From Saprospiraceae bacterium (GTDB taxonomy: Bacteria > Bacteroidota > Bacteroidia > Chitinophagales > Saprospiraceae): 64,000 bases of DNA. Both the position numbers and the translations under genes were made by a program. The stretch spans positions 2,852,001-2,916,000 of the forward strand of contig JADJXD010000001.1 of the NCBI GenBank assembly GCA_016715985.1. The letters run 5' to 3'. Each line of letters starts with the position of its first letter. Position 1 is the stretch's first letter. Of the stretch, positions 36,927 through 46,284 are shown in pieces. The notes beneath the pieces were generated by a model that saw only the letters and a list, made by a program, of their open reading frames with translations, had not been told where the DNA came from and made no database searches.

Positions 36927-37505
36927 TTATTCTTTCAAAAACTGTGCAGCAGCATCCAGTTCATCATAAAATTCCTGACCTTTTGCTCTGATAATTGCGT
37001 CTTTGACAAATCTGTAGACTGGAATTTGTTTTTCTTTACCTAAACTACAGGCTGCATTGCAAATATCCCAACGATCATAATTCCAGGCTTCAAATCCTGA
37101 AATTTCGTTTTTGGAAACTCTGATCGGGTATAAATGACATGAAAGGGGTTTTCTGAATGTTGTTTCGCCTTTTTTGTAAGCTTTTTCGATACCACATTGT
37201 GCAATTTCTCCTTCTTTCCTAACTAAAAAAACACAGGCACCGTCCGAATGGCAGGATGTGCCCCAAAGTTTTGGATTTTGGTAATAGGTGAATGCGCCTC
37301 CTTCACGTATCATTTTCTGAGATCCTTCTTCTAAAAACGGAATGATGTTTTCTATCTCTTTTGTGATTTGGTCCTTTTCAGAATCTTCCAATGGAGCTCC
37401 AAAATCACCTTCCCAGCAACAGGCTCCTTTACATGCATTTAAATTGCAGTGAAATTGTTCATCAAGAACATCATTAGCAACCAAAACATCCCGAACGACT
37501 ACCAT
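36927..37505 (-). CDS. DUF3109 family cysteine-rich protein
   Basis: A 192-residue cytoplasmic protein of the DUF3109 family. It carries the conserved cysteine pattern CNLNACKGACCWEGDFGAP near residue 19, then CHSDGACVF, QCGIEKAY, LSCHLYPIRV and CNAACSLG. The family is thought to bind a metal or an iron-sulfur cluster through these cysteines and resembles the YkgJ family; its enzymatic role is unknown. A CAAAAGTA sequence at about 37526 is a -7-like box on the minus strand. It is transcribed divergently from citrate synthase, separated by 294 bases. Confidence 0.88.
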   Translation of the reverse strand: MVVVRDVLVANDVLDEQFHCNLNACKGACCWEGDFGAPLEDSEKDQITKEIENIIPFLEEGSQKMIREGGAFTYYQNPKLWGTSCHSDGACVFLVRKEGEIAQCGIEKAYKKGETTFRKPLSCHLYPIRVSKNEISGFEAWNYDRWDICNAACSLGKEKQIPVYRFVKDAIIRAKGQEFYDELDAAAQFLKE

Positions 37506-37692
37506 AACCTATCTTTTTAAAATTTCACAAAAGTACAATTTTAAAATCCTTTAAGGCTTATAAAATTAATCTGCCACCAAATTTTGGGAATTTCCTGTAT
37601 TTTTAAAAGTCTGATGACAGGATAAGAAAATTTCTTTTTATGTATTTCCAATGTGATTTACCCACAATTGAAGAAAAATGTTGCCATTCAAT

Positions 37693-37722
37693 TTTGGATT
37701 AATATTAAATTTTATAACTTAG
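37693..37722 (+). promoter_or_regulatory. Possible promoter for citrate synthase gene
   Basis: TTTG at 37693-37696, an 18-base spacer and TAACTTAG at 37715-37722 (one mismatch to TAnnTTTG), about 78 bases before the start codon. The intervening leader holds no recognised riboswitch. Confidence 0.4.
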
Positions 37723-37799
37723 CGTCGTTTTTAATCAAGCGGCTTATTTCTATTTAGGAATGCCGTATTATACCCATAAATATCTCTTATTTTAATCGC

Positions 37800-39107
37800 A
37801 TGGATGCATTAAAGCAAAAATTTTTCGAAAAAGCTTCAGTACTTAAATCTGATATAAAGAACATTCTTAAAGACCACGGAAACAAGAAAGTCGATGAAGT
37901 TACTATTGATCAGTTGATCGGTGGTATGAGGAGTGTTAAAAGTATGATTTGGGATACATCTTCTTTGGACCCTGAAGAGGGAATCAGATTCAGAGGATAC
38001 AATATTCCGCAACTCAGGGAATTATTACCCAGAATACCCAACGGGAAGGAACCACTCCCAGAAGGATTGTTTTGGCTGATGATGGTAGGTGAAATACCAA
38101 CAAGTGAAGAAGTCTCCTGGCTTTCTGCCGAATGGTCAAAAAGAAGTACAGTTTCAGAATCTGTTTTTGATACTTTAAGATCGCTCCCTATTGATACCCA
38201 TCCCATGACGCAATTTAGTATTGCGGTACTTGCCATGCAATCTGACAGTGTGTTTGCACGCAGATATGAAGAAGGTATGAGTAAAAATGACTATTGGGAT
38301 GTGATGTATGAAGATTCCATGAATCTGATTGCCAGGTTACCAAGAGTGGCTGCATTTATTTACAGAAGGTCTTTTTGTAATGATGTACACATTGAACCGG
38401 ATCCTGAAATGGATTGGGGCGGTAATTTTGCCCGAATGCTGGGGTTTGAGAATAAAGACTTTATGGCTCTGATGAGACTCTACCTTACGATACATGCAGA
38501 TCATGAAGGTGGGAATGCATCAGCACATACAATGCATCTGGTGGGATCTACTTTGAGTGATGTATATTATTCATTCAGCGGATCGATGAATGCACTTGCA
38601 GGCCCACTGCATGGATTAGCCAATCAGGAGGTAATAAAATGGATATTTGAAATGGTTGAAGAATTGGGGACCAATAGTCCTTCTAAAGATCAGATCAGAA
38701 CATATATCAATAATACGCTTGCTTCCGGAAAAGTTGTGCCTGGATACGGACATGCCGTACTAAGACAGCCGGATCCAAGATTTATCGCCCAAAAAAGATT
38801 TGCAGAAGAAAATTGCAAAGATGATCCTACGGTTCAGATAGTTTGGGATCTTTTTGAGATAGTACCTGAAGTGTTAGGCGCACTCGGTAAAGTTAAAAAT
38901 CCATGGCCAAATGTTGATGCTCACTCCGGTGCATTGCTCGTACATTATGGATTGAAAGAATATAATTATTATACGGTTCTTTTTGGTGTATCACGAGCCT
39001 TAGGGGTATGTGCCGGACTTTGTTGGGACAGGGCCTTAGGATTACCGTTGGAAAGACCAAAATCTATCACAACTGACTGGCTTAAATCTTTTATTGCTAA
39101 CAACTAA
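37800..39107 (+). CDS. gltA: Citrate synthase (eukaryote-like type)
   Basis: A 435-residue enzyme that condenses oxaloacetate and acetyl-CoA to citrate in the TCA cycle. The N-terminal region (GGMRSVKSMIWDTSSLDPEEGIRFRGYNIPQLRELLP) and the block GSTLSDVYYSFSGSMNALAGPLHGLANQE are close to mitochondrial citrate synthases rather than to E. coli GltA. Catalytic motifs are present: the His in LAGPLHGLAN, GYGHAVLRQPDPR and the Asp in NVDAHSGALL. The length fits the eukaryote-like class seen in many Bacteroidota. The gene is followed 15 bases later by gcvH, with which it may be co-transcribed. Confidence 0.95.
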   Translation: MDALKQKFFEKASVLKSDIKNILKDHGNKKVDEVTIDQLIGGMRSVKSMIWDTSSLDPEEGIRFRGYNIPQLRELLPRIPNGKEPLPEGLFWLMMVGEIPTSEEVSWLSAEWSKRSTVSESVFDTLRSLPIDTHPMTQFSIAVLAMQSDSVFARRYEEGMSKNDYWDVMYEDSMNLIARLPRVAAFIYRRSFCNDVHIEPDPEMDWGGNFARMLGFENKDFMALMRLYLTIHADHEGGNASAHTMHLVGSTLSDVYYSFSGSMNALAGPLHGLANQEVIKWIFEMVEELGTNSPSKDQIRTYINNTLASGKVVPGYGHAVLRQPDPRFIAQKRFAEENCKDDPTVQIVWDLFEIVPEVLGALGKVKNPWPNVDAHSGALLVHYGLKEYNYYTVLFGVSRALGVCAGLCWDRALGLPLERPKSITTDWLKSFIANN

Positions 39108-39122
39108 AATTTTAATAAAATT

Positions 39123-39512
39123 ATGAATTTCCCGGATAATTTAAAATATACCAAAGAACATGAGTGGATTCGCATTGAAGGTGAAACAGCATACATAGGT
39201 ATCACAGATTTTGCCCAAAGCGAATTAGGTGAGTTGGTTTACATCGAAGTGGACACAGTTGGTGAAACCGTCGCAAAAGATGAGGTCTTTGGAACCATAG
39301 AAGCCGTAAAGACTACTTCTGATCTTTTTATGCCCGTCACAGGAGAAATTCTCGAATTGAATGAAGAATTGTCAGAATCAGGTGGTGATAATCCGGGAAT
39401 CATTAATGAAGACCCTTACGGAAAAGGCTGGATAGTTAAGATTAAGATTTCTGATGCATCTGAATTGGATGGATTGCTGGATGCGGATACATACGCAAAA
39501 CTGGTCGGATAG
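39123..39512 (+). CDS. gcvH: Glycine cleavage system H protein
   Basis: A 129-residue lipoyl carrier protein that shuttles the aminomethyl group between the P, T and L proteins of the glycine cleavage complex. The whole family pattern is visible: YTKEHEWIRIEGETAYIGITDFAQ, LGELVYIEVDTVG and the lipoylation site GTIEAVKTTSDLFMPVTGEI with Lys63. The C-terminus PYGKGWIVKIKI is also typical. Its length is normal. The P, T and L partners are not in this window. Confidence 0.96.
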   Translation: MNFPDNLKYTKEHEWIRIEGETAYIGITDFAQSELGELVYIEVDTVGETVAKDEVFGTIEAVKTTSDLFMPVTGEILELNEELSESGGDNPGIINEDPYGKGWIVKIKISDASELDGLLDADTYAKLVG

Positions 39513-39536
39513 CACCCGGGTTTTTTTTTAGCTATC
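39508..39536 (+). terminator. Possible terminator after gcvH
   Basis: ACCCGGGT followed by a run of nine or more T, inside a weak outer repeat GATAGC...GCTATC that overlaps the stop codon. The short stem makes this tentative. Confidence 0.45.
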
Positions 39537-39875
39537 ATTTACACACAATTATGGGGGCGAGTTTTTTAATCTGTATCCCACCATTAAAGTTTGAGTGAGT
39601 TACAGTGCAGCCTACGCTTGGCGGGGTTTTGTTTCCGGCTCTAATTTTGGGAGTTCATGGCAGTGTTGTTGATGTTCCTTCTGCGCTTCCTAGCCAGAGG
39701 AAATGATAAATGACGAATGCAGAACGACGAATGAGAATGGGTTTGTTGGGTATAAAGACTTCCTTATTACTATTTGCTTATTTTACACATTAGTATTTCA
39801 ATGAAAATGAAATACTTGTTTACATTTTATTGGTTTAATGCACCAGTTTTCTGAAAAAAAATGGCGTATTACCAT
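39537..39875. other. Spacer between gcvH and murA, no gene seen
   Basis: A 339-base region between convergent genes. Bases about 39590-39690 are clearly richer in G and C than other spacers here, and 39700-39740 contains a run of GACGAATG/GAACGACGAATGAG near-repeats, similar to simple repeats common in Bacteroidota spacers. No reading frame or RNA was recognised. Confidence 0.4.
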
Positions 39876-41192
39876 TTATTCATCCACTCTCTCGATTTTT
39901 GCTCCCAGTGCATTTAATCGGCCATCTATATTCTGATAACCACGATCTATCTGATTGATATTGAATATAGTACTGTCGCTTTTGGCAGAAAGAGCGGCTA
40001 TTAGGAGTGACACTCCTGCTCTGATATCCGGAGAACTCATCTGAATTCCTTTCAATCTTGCTTTTCTTTCGAGTCCGATGACGGTCGCTCTGTGTGGATC
40101 GCAGAGTATGATCTGAGCTCCCATATCTATTAGTTTATCTACAAAAAACAGCCGGCTTTCAAACATTTTCTGATGAATCAGGATACTACCTCTCGCCTGT
40201 GTTGCTACCACAAGAATAATACTCAATAGATCAGGTGTAAAGCCCGGCCACGGTGCATCATATATCGTCATTATGGATCCATCCATAAAATTCTGAATTT
40301 CATAAACTTCCTGCGCAGGTATAAAAAGATCATCATTGATAACATCAATCTGAATCCCGAGTTTTCTGAATGTATCGGGAATGATTCCCAGATTATTAAC
40401 AGAAACATCTTTAATCGTTAATGAAGACTGCGTCATGGCTGCAAGACCAATAAAACTACCTACTTCAATCATATCCGGAAGAATCGTATGTTCTGTACCA
40501 CCCAATGTTTCGACACCATGAATGGTAAGTAAATTTGAACCAACACCAGATATTTTTGCCCCCATATTGTTGAGCAGCTTACACAATTGCTGTATATAGG
40601 GTTCGCAGGCAGCATTATAAATCTGAGTTATCCCTTCTGCCAGAACTGCAGCCATCAGTACATTGGCGGTGCCGGTTACCGATATTTCATCCATCCAAAC
40701 AAACGTTCCCTTCAGTTTTTCGGCAGCGATATAATATTGGTCATTGTCAGCATCAAACTGAAAAGTTGCTCCTAACTTCTGAAAGCCCAGAAAGTGTGTA
40801 TCCAGCCTTCTTCGTCCTATTTTATCGCCACCCGGTTTAGGTAAATATGCTTTTTTAAATCTTGCGAGTAACGGTCCAAGAAGCATAACAGACCCTCTGA
40901 TTTTTTTAGCATTTTCCTGATATTCTGCTGACGCAAATTGTTCAGAATCTAATTCATCTGCCTGGAAAGTATATTCATTCGGGCCCGTTTTGTGGACTTT
41001 GACACCCAGACCTTTTAATAATTCGATTTGTTTTCGGATATCCAATATATCCGGCATGTTTTTTATCCTTACTACTTTATCCGTGAGCAGGACTGCACTG
41101 ATGATTTGTAATGCTTCATTTTTTGCTCCCTGTGGAATAATTTCACCTGATAGGGTAGCATTACCCTGAACTTTAAATGCTTGATTGGACAT
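39876..41192 (-). CDS. murA: UDP-N-acetylglucosamine 1-carboxyvinyltransferase (Asp-type active site)
   Basis: A 438-residue cytoplasmic enzyme that transfers enolpyruvate from PEP to UDP-GlcNAc, the first committed step of peptidoglycan synthesis. Visible family motifs are GEIIPQGAKNEALQIISA near the N-terminus, LPKPGGDKIGRRRLDTH, GTANVLMAAVLAEG, and IRAGVSLLIAALSA near the C-terminus. The residue that aligns with the catalytic Cys115 of E. coli MurA (PGGCxIG) is Asp123 here. Asp at this place is known to keep the enzyme active and make it insensitive to fosfomycin. The gene ends a minus-strand run with DUF4290, glmS, DUF4270 and a glycogen synthase-like gene. Confidence 0.94.
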   Translation of the reverse strand: MSNQAFKVQGNATLSGEIIPQGAKNEALQIISAVLLTDKVVRIKNMPDILDIRKQIELLKGLGVKVHKTGPNEYTFQADELDSEQFASAEYQENAKKIRGSVMLLGPLLARFKKAYLPKPGGDKIGRRRLDTHFLGFQKLGATFQFDADNDQYYIAAEKLKGTFVWMDEISVTGTANVLMAAVLAEGITQIYNAACEPYIQQLCKLLNNMGAKISGVGSNLLTIHGVETLGGTEHTILPDMIEVGSFIGLAAMTQSSLTIKDVSVNNLGIIPDTFRKLGIQIDVINDDLFIPAQEVYEIQNFMDGSIMTIYDAPWPGFTPDLLSIILVVATQARGSILIHQKMFESRLFFVDKLIDMGAQIILCDPHRATVIGLERKARLKGIQMSSPDIRAGVSLLIAALSAKSDSTIFNINQIDRGYQNIDGRLNALGAKIERVDE

Positions 41193-41309
41193 ATTATGTT
41201 GTAAATAAAATGGTTAATTGACTTTGAATATTAATCAAGGTCAAATGTATTAAATTATAATGTAATATGTACTGAACCCACCTTTTTTTAAAAGAATAAA
41301 TGCAAATGT

Positions 41310-42044
41310 CTATTTTCTGGGACTTCTGTTTGGTGGATTATTGTTAGGTCTTGGGCGGTTACTGTTTGGGGTATTTCTTTGATTAGGATTTCCTCCGAAA
41401 GACTTAGGTTTGTTTCTGGTATTTGTTTGTTGTCCTTTGTAATTAGGATTGGAAGAAACACCGGGAGCATTTGATTTTGCTGTGACTTCAATGGTGTGAT
41501 CGTCTTCAATTTTCAGTTTATGTCCCGACATGACTCCAAGGTCAGAAATAATAATATCATCACTGACAAAATGTTCTTTATTCCAGGTTCGGTAAGAAAG
41601 CTTCATATAGGCAAGAATGGTTTCAACAAATCCCTTTTTAATGGGACCCTCTTCCATTTTGAGTGCTTTATCAATCATCAGTCTTATATTGTGACCGTAA
41701 TGTCTCCAGTTGAATTCATTTTGTGGGTACCTGACTGTCTCCGGTTTTAATTTATTATCTTCTTCAGTAGGAATTTCACCGTTTGGTGTTGTCACATCCA
41801 GGTCATAATTTGCCATTTTAAAGACATGACGCCAAAGTTTAAGTCTGTATTCATTGACATTTTTACTGATCGGGTTCATCTGATATATCATCTCTATGAT
41901 TGCTTCAACAAACAACTGTCGTTCCTGCCGATCCTGAATCGTTTTTGCATGGCTGATCAGTTTTTGTACATTTCTGCCATATTCTGAATATAGAAGCGTT
42001 TCTCGGGTGGAATTATATTCAAGACTTAAAATGGGCTTACTCAT
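41310..42044 (-). CDS. DUF4290 family protein
   Basis: A 244-residue protein of the Bacteroidota family DUF4290, of unknown function. The first 180 residues are the conserved domain (LEYNSTRETLLYSEYGRNVQKLI, RLKLWRHVFKMANYDLDV, FNWRHYGHNIRLMIDKAL, LAYMKLSYRTWNKEHF). The last 55 residues are a low-complexity tail rich in Asn, Pro, Arg and Gly (PNQRNTPNSNRPRPNNNP), which looks disordered and basic, and might bind nucleic acid or anionic partners (inference). It is located between murA and glmS, an order seen in other Bacteroidota, which suggests a role linked to cell-wall synthesis. Confidence 0.86.
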   Translation of the reverse strand: MSKPILSLEYNSTRETLLYSEYGRNVQKLISHAKTIQDRQERQLFVEAIIEMIYQMNPISKNVNEYRLKLWRHVFKMANYDLDVTTPNGEIPTEEDNKLKPETVRYPQNEFNWRHYGHNIRLMIDKALKMEEGPIKKGFVETILAYMKLSYRTWNKEHFVSDDIIISDLGVMSGHKLKIEDDHTIEVTAKSNAPGVSSNPNYKGQQTNTRNKPKSFGGNPNQRNTPNSNRPRPNNNPPNRSPRK

Positions 42045-42075
42045 CGATTTTATTTTTTTTAAAAATTATTGTTAA

Positions 42076-43914
42076 CTATTCAACAGTAACAGACTTAGCA
42101 AGATTCCTCGGTTGATCCACATCACAGGATCGGAGTACAGCAATATGGTAAGCAAGTAGTTGAAGAGGTATCACAGACAACAATGGTGAAAGTGGTTCTT
42201 CTGTTTCAGGAATCTCTATAAAATAATCGGACATTTCCCGAATTTTTACATCATTTTCGGTTATGATTGAAATAACTATTGCCTTCCTTGCTTTTACTTC
42301 CTGAATATTGCTGATAACCTTGTCATAAGCTGATTGATTGGTGGCAATGATGATAACCGGCATATTTTCATCTATCAGCGCAATTGGCCCGTGTTTCATT
42401 TCTGCTGCGGGATATCCTTCTGCATGTATGTAAGAAATTTCCTTCAACTTCAGTGCTCCTTCCAATGCCACCGGAAAATTATAACCTCTTCCCAGATAAA
42501 GGGCATTCGTTACATTTTTGATTTCTTCAGCGATATACTTTATCTTATCATTTTGAAGCAAAACCTTTTCTACTTTATTGGGAATGTCTTCCAAAGCAAA
42601 TAATAACTGTCGGAAATAATCTTCAGAAATCGTCCCCCTGCGATGACCCAGATTCAGTGCCATCAATGTCAATACTGTCAGTTGACTTGTAAATGCTTTT
42701 GTGCTGGCTACCCCGATTTCCGGACCGGCATGTATGTAAGATCCGCAATGTGTAACTCTGGCTATGGATGAACCTACAACATTTACAATTCCATATATTA
42801 ATGCTCCTTTGTCTTTTGCAAGTTCCAAAGCTGCTAAAGTATCGGCTGTTTCACCTGATTGTGATAATGCAATGACAACATCGTCCTCACTTATAATAGG
42901 ATTTCGATACCTCAGTTCTGAAGCATATTCTACTTCGACCGGTATTCTTGCCAACTCTTCAATCAAATATTCCGCGACTAAAGCAGAATGCCAGGAAGTA
43001 CCACATGCAGCAAAAATAATTCTTTTGGCATTTACGATTCTATTGATGTACTGTTGCATTCCACCTACAACTACCCAGCCTTCTTCTGCATTTATTCTAC
43101 CCCGCATGCTTTCTCTGATCGTGGTGGGCTGCTGATAAATTTCTTTCAACATGTAATGGTCAAATCCATCTTTTTCAAGCTCTTCAAGTTTGAAATCGAG
43201 TTCTTGAACGGTATGTGTCTGAATTTCGTTTTTCAGATTTTTAATTTCGTATTCGCCGTTTTTATGAATGGTGACAATTTCTTCATCATTCAGATAAATC
43301 ACTTTATTAGTGTATTTGATTATCGGGGATGCATCTGAAGCCAGAAAATATTCTCCGTTACCGATACCCATGACCAGTGGGCTTGACTTTCTGGCACCTA
43401 TGATAAGATCAGGATTGTCTTTGTCAAGTACAACAATTGCGTAAGCTCCTACAGCTTTTTGCAATGCTTTACGAACTGCTTCTTCTATGGTGAGATGATC
43501 TCTTTTTTGGTATTCTTCAATCAGATGAACTAAAACTTCTGTGTCCGTTTCACTTTCAAATTGATGACCGAGCTCAGTAAGTGCTTTTTTAAGTGTTGCA
43601 TAGTTTTCAATGATTCCATTGTGGATCAATGCGATCTTTTTATTTCCTGAAAGATGTGGGTGAGCATTTATGTCGTCCGGTTTACCATGTGTAGCCCACC
43701 TTGTGTGACCTATTCCGACAGTTCCTTTCAATACATTGTCAAAAGCTGCCTCTTCCAGCTTGGATACTTTTCCTTTCTTTTTGATTGTATGAATTTCACC
43801 GTTCAGAACGGAGATACCTGCACTATCATATCCTCTGTATTCCAATCTTTTCAAGCCTTCCAATATGATCGGGTAAGCTTGTTTGTCACCAATATATGCT
43901 ACAATGCCACACAT
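42076..43914 (-). CDS. glmS: Glutamine-fructose-6-phosphate aminotransferase
   Basis: A 612-residue cytoplasmic enzyme that makes glucosamine-6-phosphate from fructose-6-phosphate and glutamine, feeding UDP-GlcNAc synthesis. The N-terminal glutaminase domain starts with the nucleophile Cys2 (MCGIVAYIGD) and has GHTRWATHGKP and HNGIIENY. Two SIS domains follow (GTSWHSALVAEYLIEE, SQSGETADTLAALE, GRGYNFPVALEGALKLKEISYIHAEGYPAAEMKHGPIAL), and the C-terminus ends in DQPRNLAKSVTVE. The length is normal. No glmS ribozyme was recognised upstream; the gene sits 17 bases after the DUF4270 gene in a tight operon, and its product supplies the MurA pathway encoded two genes on. Confidence 0.97.
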   Translation of the reverse strand: MCGIVAYIGDKQAYPIILEGLKRLEYRGYDSAGISVLNGEIHTIKKKGKVSKLEEAAFDNVLKGTVGIGHTRWATHGKPDDINAHPHLSGNKKIALIHNGIIENYATLKKALTELGHQFESETDTEVLVHLIEEYQKRDHLTIEEAVRKALQKAVGAYAIVVLDKDNPDLIIGARKSSPLVMGIGNGEYFLASDASPIIKYTNKVIYLNDEEIVTIHKNGEYEIKNLKNEIQTHTVQELDFKLEELEKDGFDHYMLKEIYQQPTTIRESMRGRINAEEGWVVVGGMQQYINRIVNAKRIIFAACGTSWHSALVAEYLIEELARIPVEVEYASELRYRNPIISEDDVVIALSQSGETADTLAALELAKDKGALIYGIVNVVGSSIARVTHCGSYIHAGPEIGVASTKAFTSQLTVLTLMALNLGHRRGTISEDYFRQLLFALEDIPNKVEKVLLQNDKIKYIAEEIKNVTNALYLGRGYNFPVALEGALKLKEISYIHAEGYPAAEMKHGPIALIDENMPVIIIATNQSAYDKVISNIQEVKARKAIVISIITENDVKIREMSDYFIEIPETEEPLSPLLSVIPLQLLAYHIAVLRSCDVDQPRNLAKSVTVE

Positions 43915-43931
43915 AAGTTGTTTTTTTTAAA

Positions 43932-45347
43932 TTACTTTTCTGTATAACTGACTTTCAGTTTCATCGGATATTGAGAATGTTTTGCACCATACAACACTAC
44001 CCTGCCTGGTGTAGATGATTCAGCTATTAACAATTCACTAAATCTGAATGGAATAGAGTTAACAGGAACAGGACTTAATAGAATTTCCGATTTAAAATCA
44101 GGGTTTTTAATTGCTGCTTTCAGATGATTAGTAACATTCAGAGAATATTTTTTTAACCCTCCTGTTGTCTGAAGACCACCTCCGAATGAAATTCTGAAAT
44201 CAATCAGCGGTGGCTGAAGAGTGAAAGGTAAGATGTCTGCAATAAGTTCTAACTTTCCGGCATCCGTAGTTCTACTGGCATACAATTGAGATGCAGCCGG
44301 ATAATAACCCGGTATTGATGGATTATCAGCAACTGTTATTTCAAGAACTGCACTGTTGATTGTTTTATCTGACAGAAAACTGATATCGTCAAAATGAATA
44401 ACTGTTTTTGCACCTCCCATCCCTTGTATAAAACAAAGGCTGTCTCCATTAGAAGGAACATTCACAAAATCTGACAATGCAGAGCCATTTCTGTTGTGTA
44501 CAAAACGATTTGCAGTAGCAGTATGGATAGGATATTCATATTGTTTTTTCAATGTATCGCCTTCTGTATAGTACATTATCAGTTTGTTCCAGGACTGTTG
44601 TGTATTAAGGGAATTGATTGAAAAGTTAAAACCCATTAAGGAAGGACCGGTTAAAGGTGTGGACCTGATAAAAAATCCCTTGATATAATCCACAAAAGCA
44701 GTATCATTAGTAGCTGCAGTATTATTGGTGATTAAAGCTCTGCCAAAATCATCATTTAGTTTAAGTCGTACCTGTGCCGGTTGTTTGATCACATTACCGT
44801 TTATATGGTTTTTAAGACTAATGGAATCTTTCGGTCTTATTTCTAATGTATTTTGAGCTAATAGTGTAGTGTTATAATCAAATTGGGTATTTGAAAGTAT
44901 GGTATCCAACTTTCTGTATGATTCATTGAGTTGAAACAATTCGATTTTATGGGTAGCTGTTTCAGCACCATAAGTTCCCATTGTGTCCAATTGAAGTACC
45001 AATACCAATGAGTCAAATAGTATACTATTGGCTGTGGTAGTAAAAGTTGGTTTAAAATTAGGTTGCAGGAAATTGAAAAGATATAATTCTGCTGAAATTT
45101 TTCCAAAGACAGGGTCATCCAATTGACCAATCATGTAGGTTTGTGTATTTGTCCCGTTTATGTACGTAGGCGGAACCCGTCCTTCTACTGTTTCAGACCT
45201 GAGAATAAAATTGTCGGAATAACCAATATTAAACTTCTCTGAATCCAACAAATCCCCTCCCACCAGTATAGGATCATTACATCGGACAAATAATGTAGAA
45301 ATCAGAAGTAACAGACATCCTACAATAATAAATTTTCTAAACTGCAT
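43932..45347 (-). CDS. DUF4270 family lipoprotein
   Basis: A 471-residue protein of the Bacteroidota family DUF4270. The N-terminus FIIVGCLLLLISTLFVRCNDP is a lipoprotein signal with a Cys after a Leu/Val-rich core, although the residues before it (FVRC) are not a perfect lipobox. Family blocks are visible: NTQTYMIGQLDDPVFGKISAELYLFNF, FDSLVLVLQLDTMGTYG and the beta-rich C-terminal part. It is probably anchored to the outer membrane. Function unknown. It lies between the glycogen synthase-like gene and glmS, a conserved neighbourhood in the phylum. Confidence 0.85.
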   Translation of the reverse strand: MQFRKFIIVGCLLLLISTLFVRCNDPILVGGDLLDSEKFNIGYSDNFILRSETVEGRVPPTYINGTNTQTYMIGQLDDPVFGKISAELYLFNFLQPNFKPTFTTTANSILFDSLVLVLQLDTMGTYGAETATHKIELFQLNESYRKLDTILSNTQFDYNTTLLAQNTLEIRPKDSISLKNHINGNVIKQPAQVRLKLNDDFGRALITNNTAATNDTAFVDYIKGFFIRSTPLTGPSLMGFNFSINSLNTQQSWNKLIMYYTEGDTLKKQYEYPIHTATANRFVHNRNGSALSDFVNVPSNGDSLCFIQGMGGAKTVIHFDDISFLSDKTINSAVLEITVADNPSIPGYYPAASQLYASRTTDAGKLELIADILPFTLQPPLIDFRISFGGGLQTTGGLKKYSLNVTNHLKAAIKNPDFKSEILLSPVPVNSIPFRFSELLIAESSTPGRVVLYGAKHSQYPMKLKVSYTEK

Positions 45348-45359
45348 TTATATTTCTGA

Positions 45360-46172
45360 TTATTCAGCTAATAATGTTTTGTAAAAATCGATTGAACTTT
45401 TTACATTTTCATCCAGATCTTCAATGTGCTCCTGAAAAGGAAGGTTGTGATCTTTTCCATAACTTTTAACGATATCATTGGACAATTCGTTGCCAGCCAT
45501 CAGGGCATCTGAATATTTTATAGCACCTAAATCAAGGTTTATATTATTGTTGTCACCATAAATGCCCAGATCATCTTTGTCCAGATCGTTAATCGCTGCT
45601 ATCTCTTTAAACTTATCATCAAACGAATGACCCAGCTCATTATTATAGATAGAGTATATTATTTTTGCATCCTGAAATACGGGGTCATTCCGATATGCTT
45701 TTTTCATGTACAAAGGAATAAGACTTGTAATCTGTCCATGTAAGTGAACAATATCTGGCGCCCACCCAAATTTTTTGACGGTTTCCATGACACCTTTACA
45801 AAAGAATACCAATCTTTCAGGATTATCAACAAATGGAGTGGAATTGTCATCGTCAAACACTGCCTTGCGCTTGAAGAATTCTTCGTTATCAAGAAAATAA
45901 ACCTGCATTCTTGCACCGGGCAAAGATGCTACTTTAATTATTAACGGGTAATCCTCGTCATCTACAATGATATTCATACCGGATAATCTGACAACCTCAT
46001 GCAGACGATGTCTTCTTTCATTGATAATACCAAATTTCGGCATAAGTACACGAAGTTCATAACCTCCATCCTGTGCGTATTGTGGTAATTTTCTTGCCAA
46101 ATCCGATAAAATTGACAATTCGGTGTAAGGTTTCATTTCCTGGGTAACAAAAAGAACTTTCTTTTTACTCAT
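45360..46172 (-). CDS. Glycogen/starch synthase N-terminal domain protein
   Basis: A 270-residue protein matching only the N-terminal Rossmann domain of GT5 glycogen synthases (MSKKKVLFVTQEMKPYTELSILSDLARKLPQYA, YELRVLMPKFGIINERRHRLHEV, DIVHLHGQITSLIPLYMKKAY). The usual KxGG ADP-glucose loop near the start is replaced (MKPYTELS), and the whole C-terminal nucleotide-sugar domain is absent. Short proteins of this kind are widespread in Bacteroidota next to DUF4270, so the length is not a local truncation. Catalytic activity as a glycosyltransferase is doubtful. It is the first gene of the five-gene run, with a plausible promoter at 46211-46242. Confidence 0.82.
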   Translation of the reverse strand: MSKKKVLFVTQEMKPYTELSILSDLARKLPQYAQDGGYELRVLMPKFGIINERRHRLHEVVRLSGMNIIVDDEDYPLIIKVASLPGARMQVYFLDNEEFFKRKAVFDDDNSTPFVDNPERLVFFCKGVMETVKKFGWAPDIVHLHGQITSLIPLYMKKAYRNDPVFQDAKIIYSIYNNELGHSFDDKFKEIAAINDLDKDDLGIYGDNNNINLDLGAIKYSDALMAGNELSNDIVKSYGKDHNLPFQEHIEDLDENVKSSIDFYKTLLAE

Positions 46173-46210
46173 AATCGGAAATACATTTTGCAGAATTTAA
46201 AAAATGGCTG

Positions 46211-46242
46211 CAAAGATAATAATAATTTTTACAATATTGCAA
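46211..46242 (-). promoter_or_regulatory. Likely promoter of glycogen synthase-DUF4270-glmS-DUF4290-murA run
   Basis: On the minus strand, TTG (complement of CAA at 46240-46242), a 21-base spacer and TATCTTTG (complement of CAAAGATA at 46211-46218), an exact -7 match. It lies 39 bases before the first start codon. Confidence 0.52.
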
Positions 46243-46284
46243 TCTTTTATTTTCTACACTACAAATTAACTGTAAATCAGGCCT

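Noticed and set aside
42076..46172. A glmS ribozyme in the leader of glmS
   Set aside because: The gene starts 17 bases after the previous stop, leaving no room, and glmS ribozymes are mainly a Firmicutes feature.
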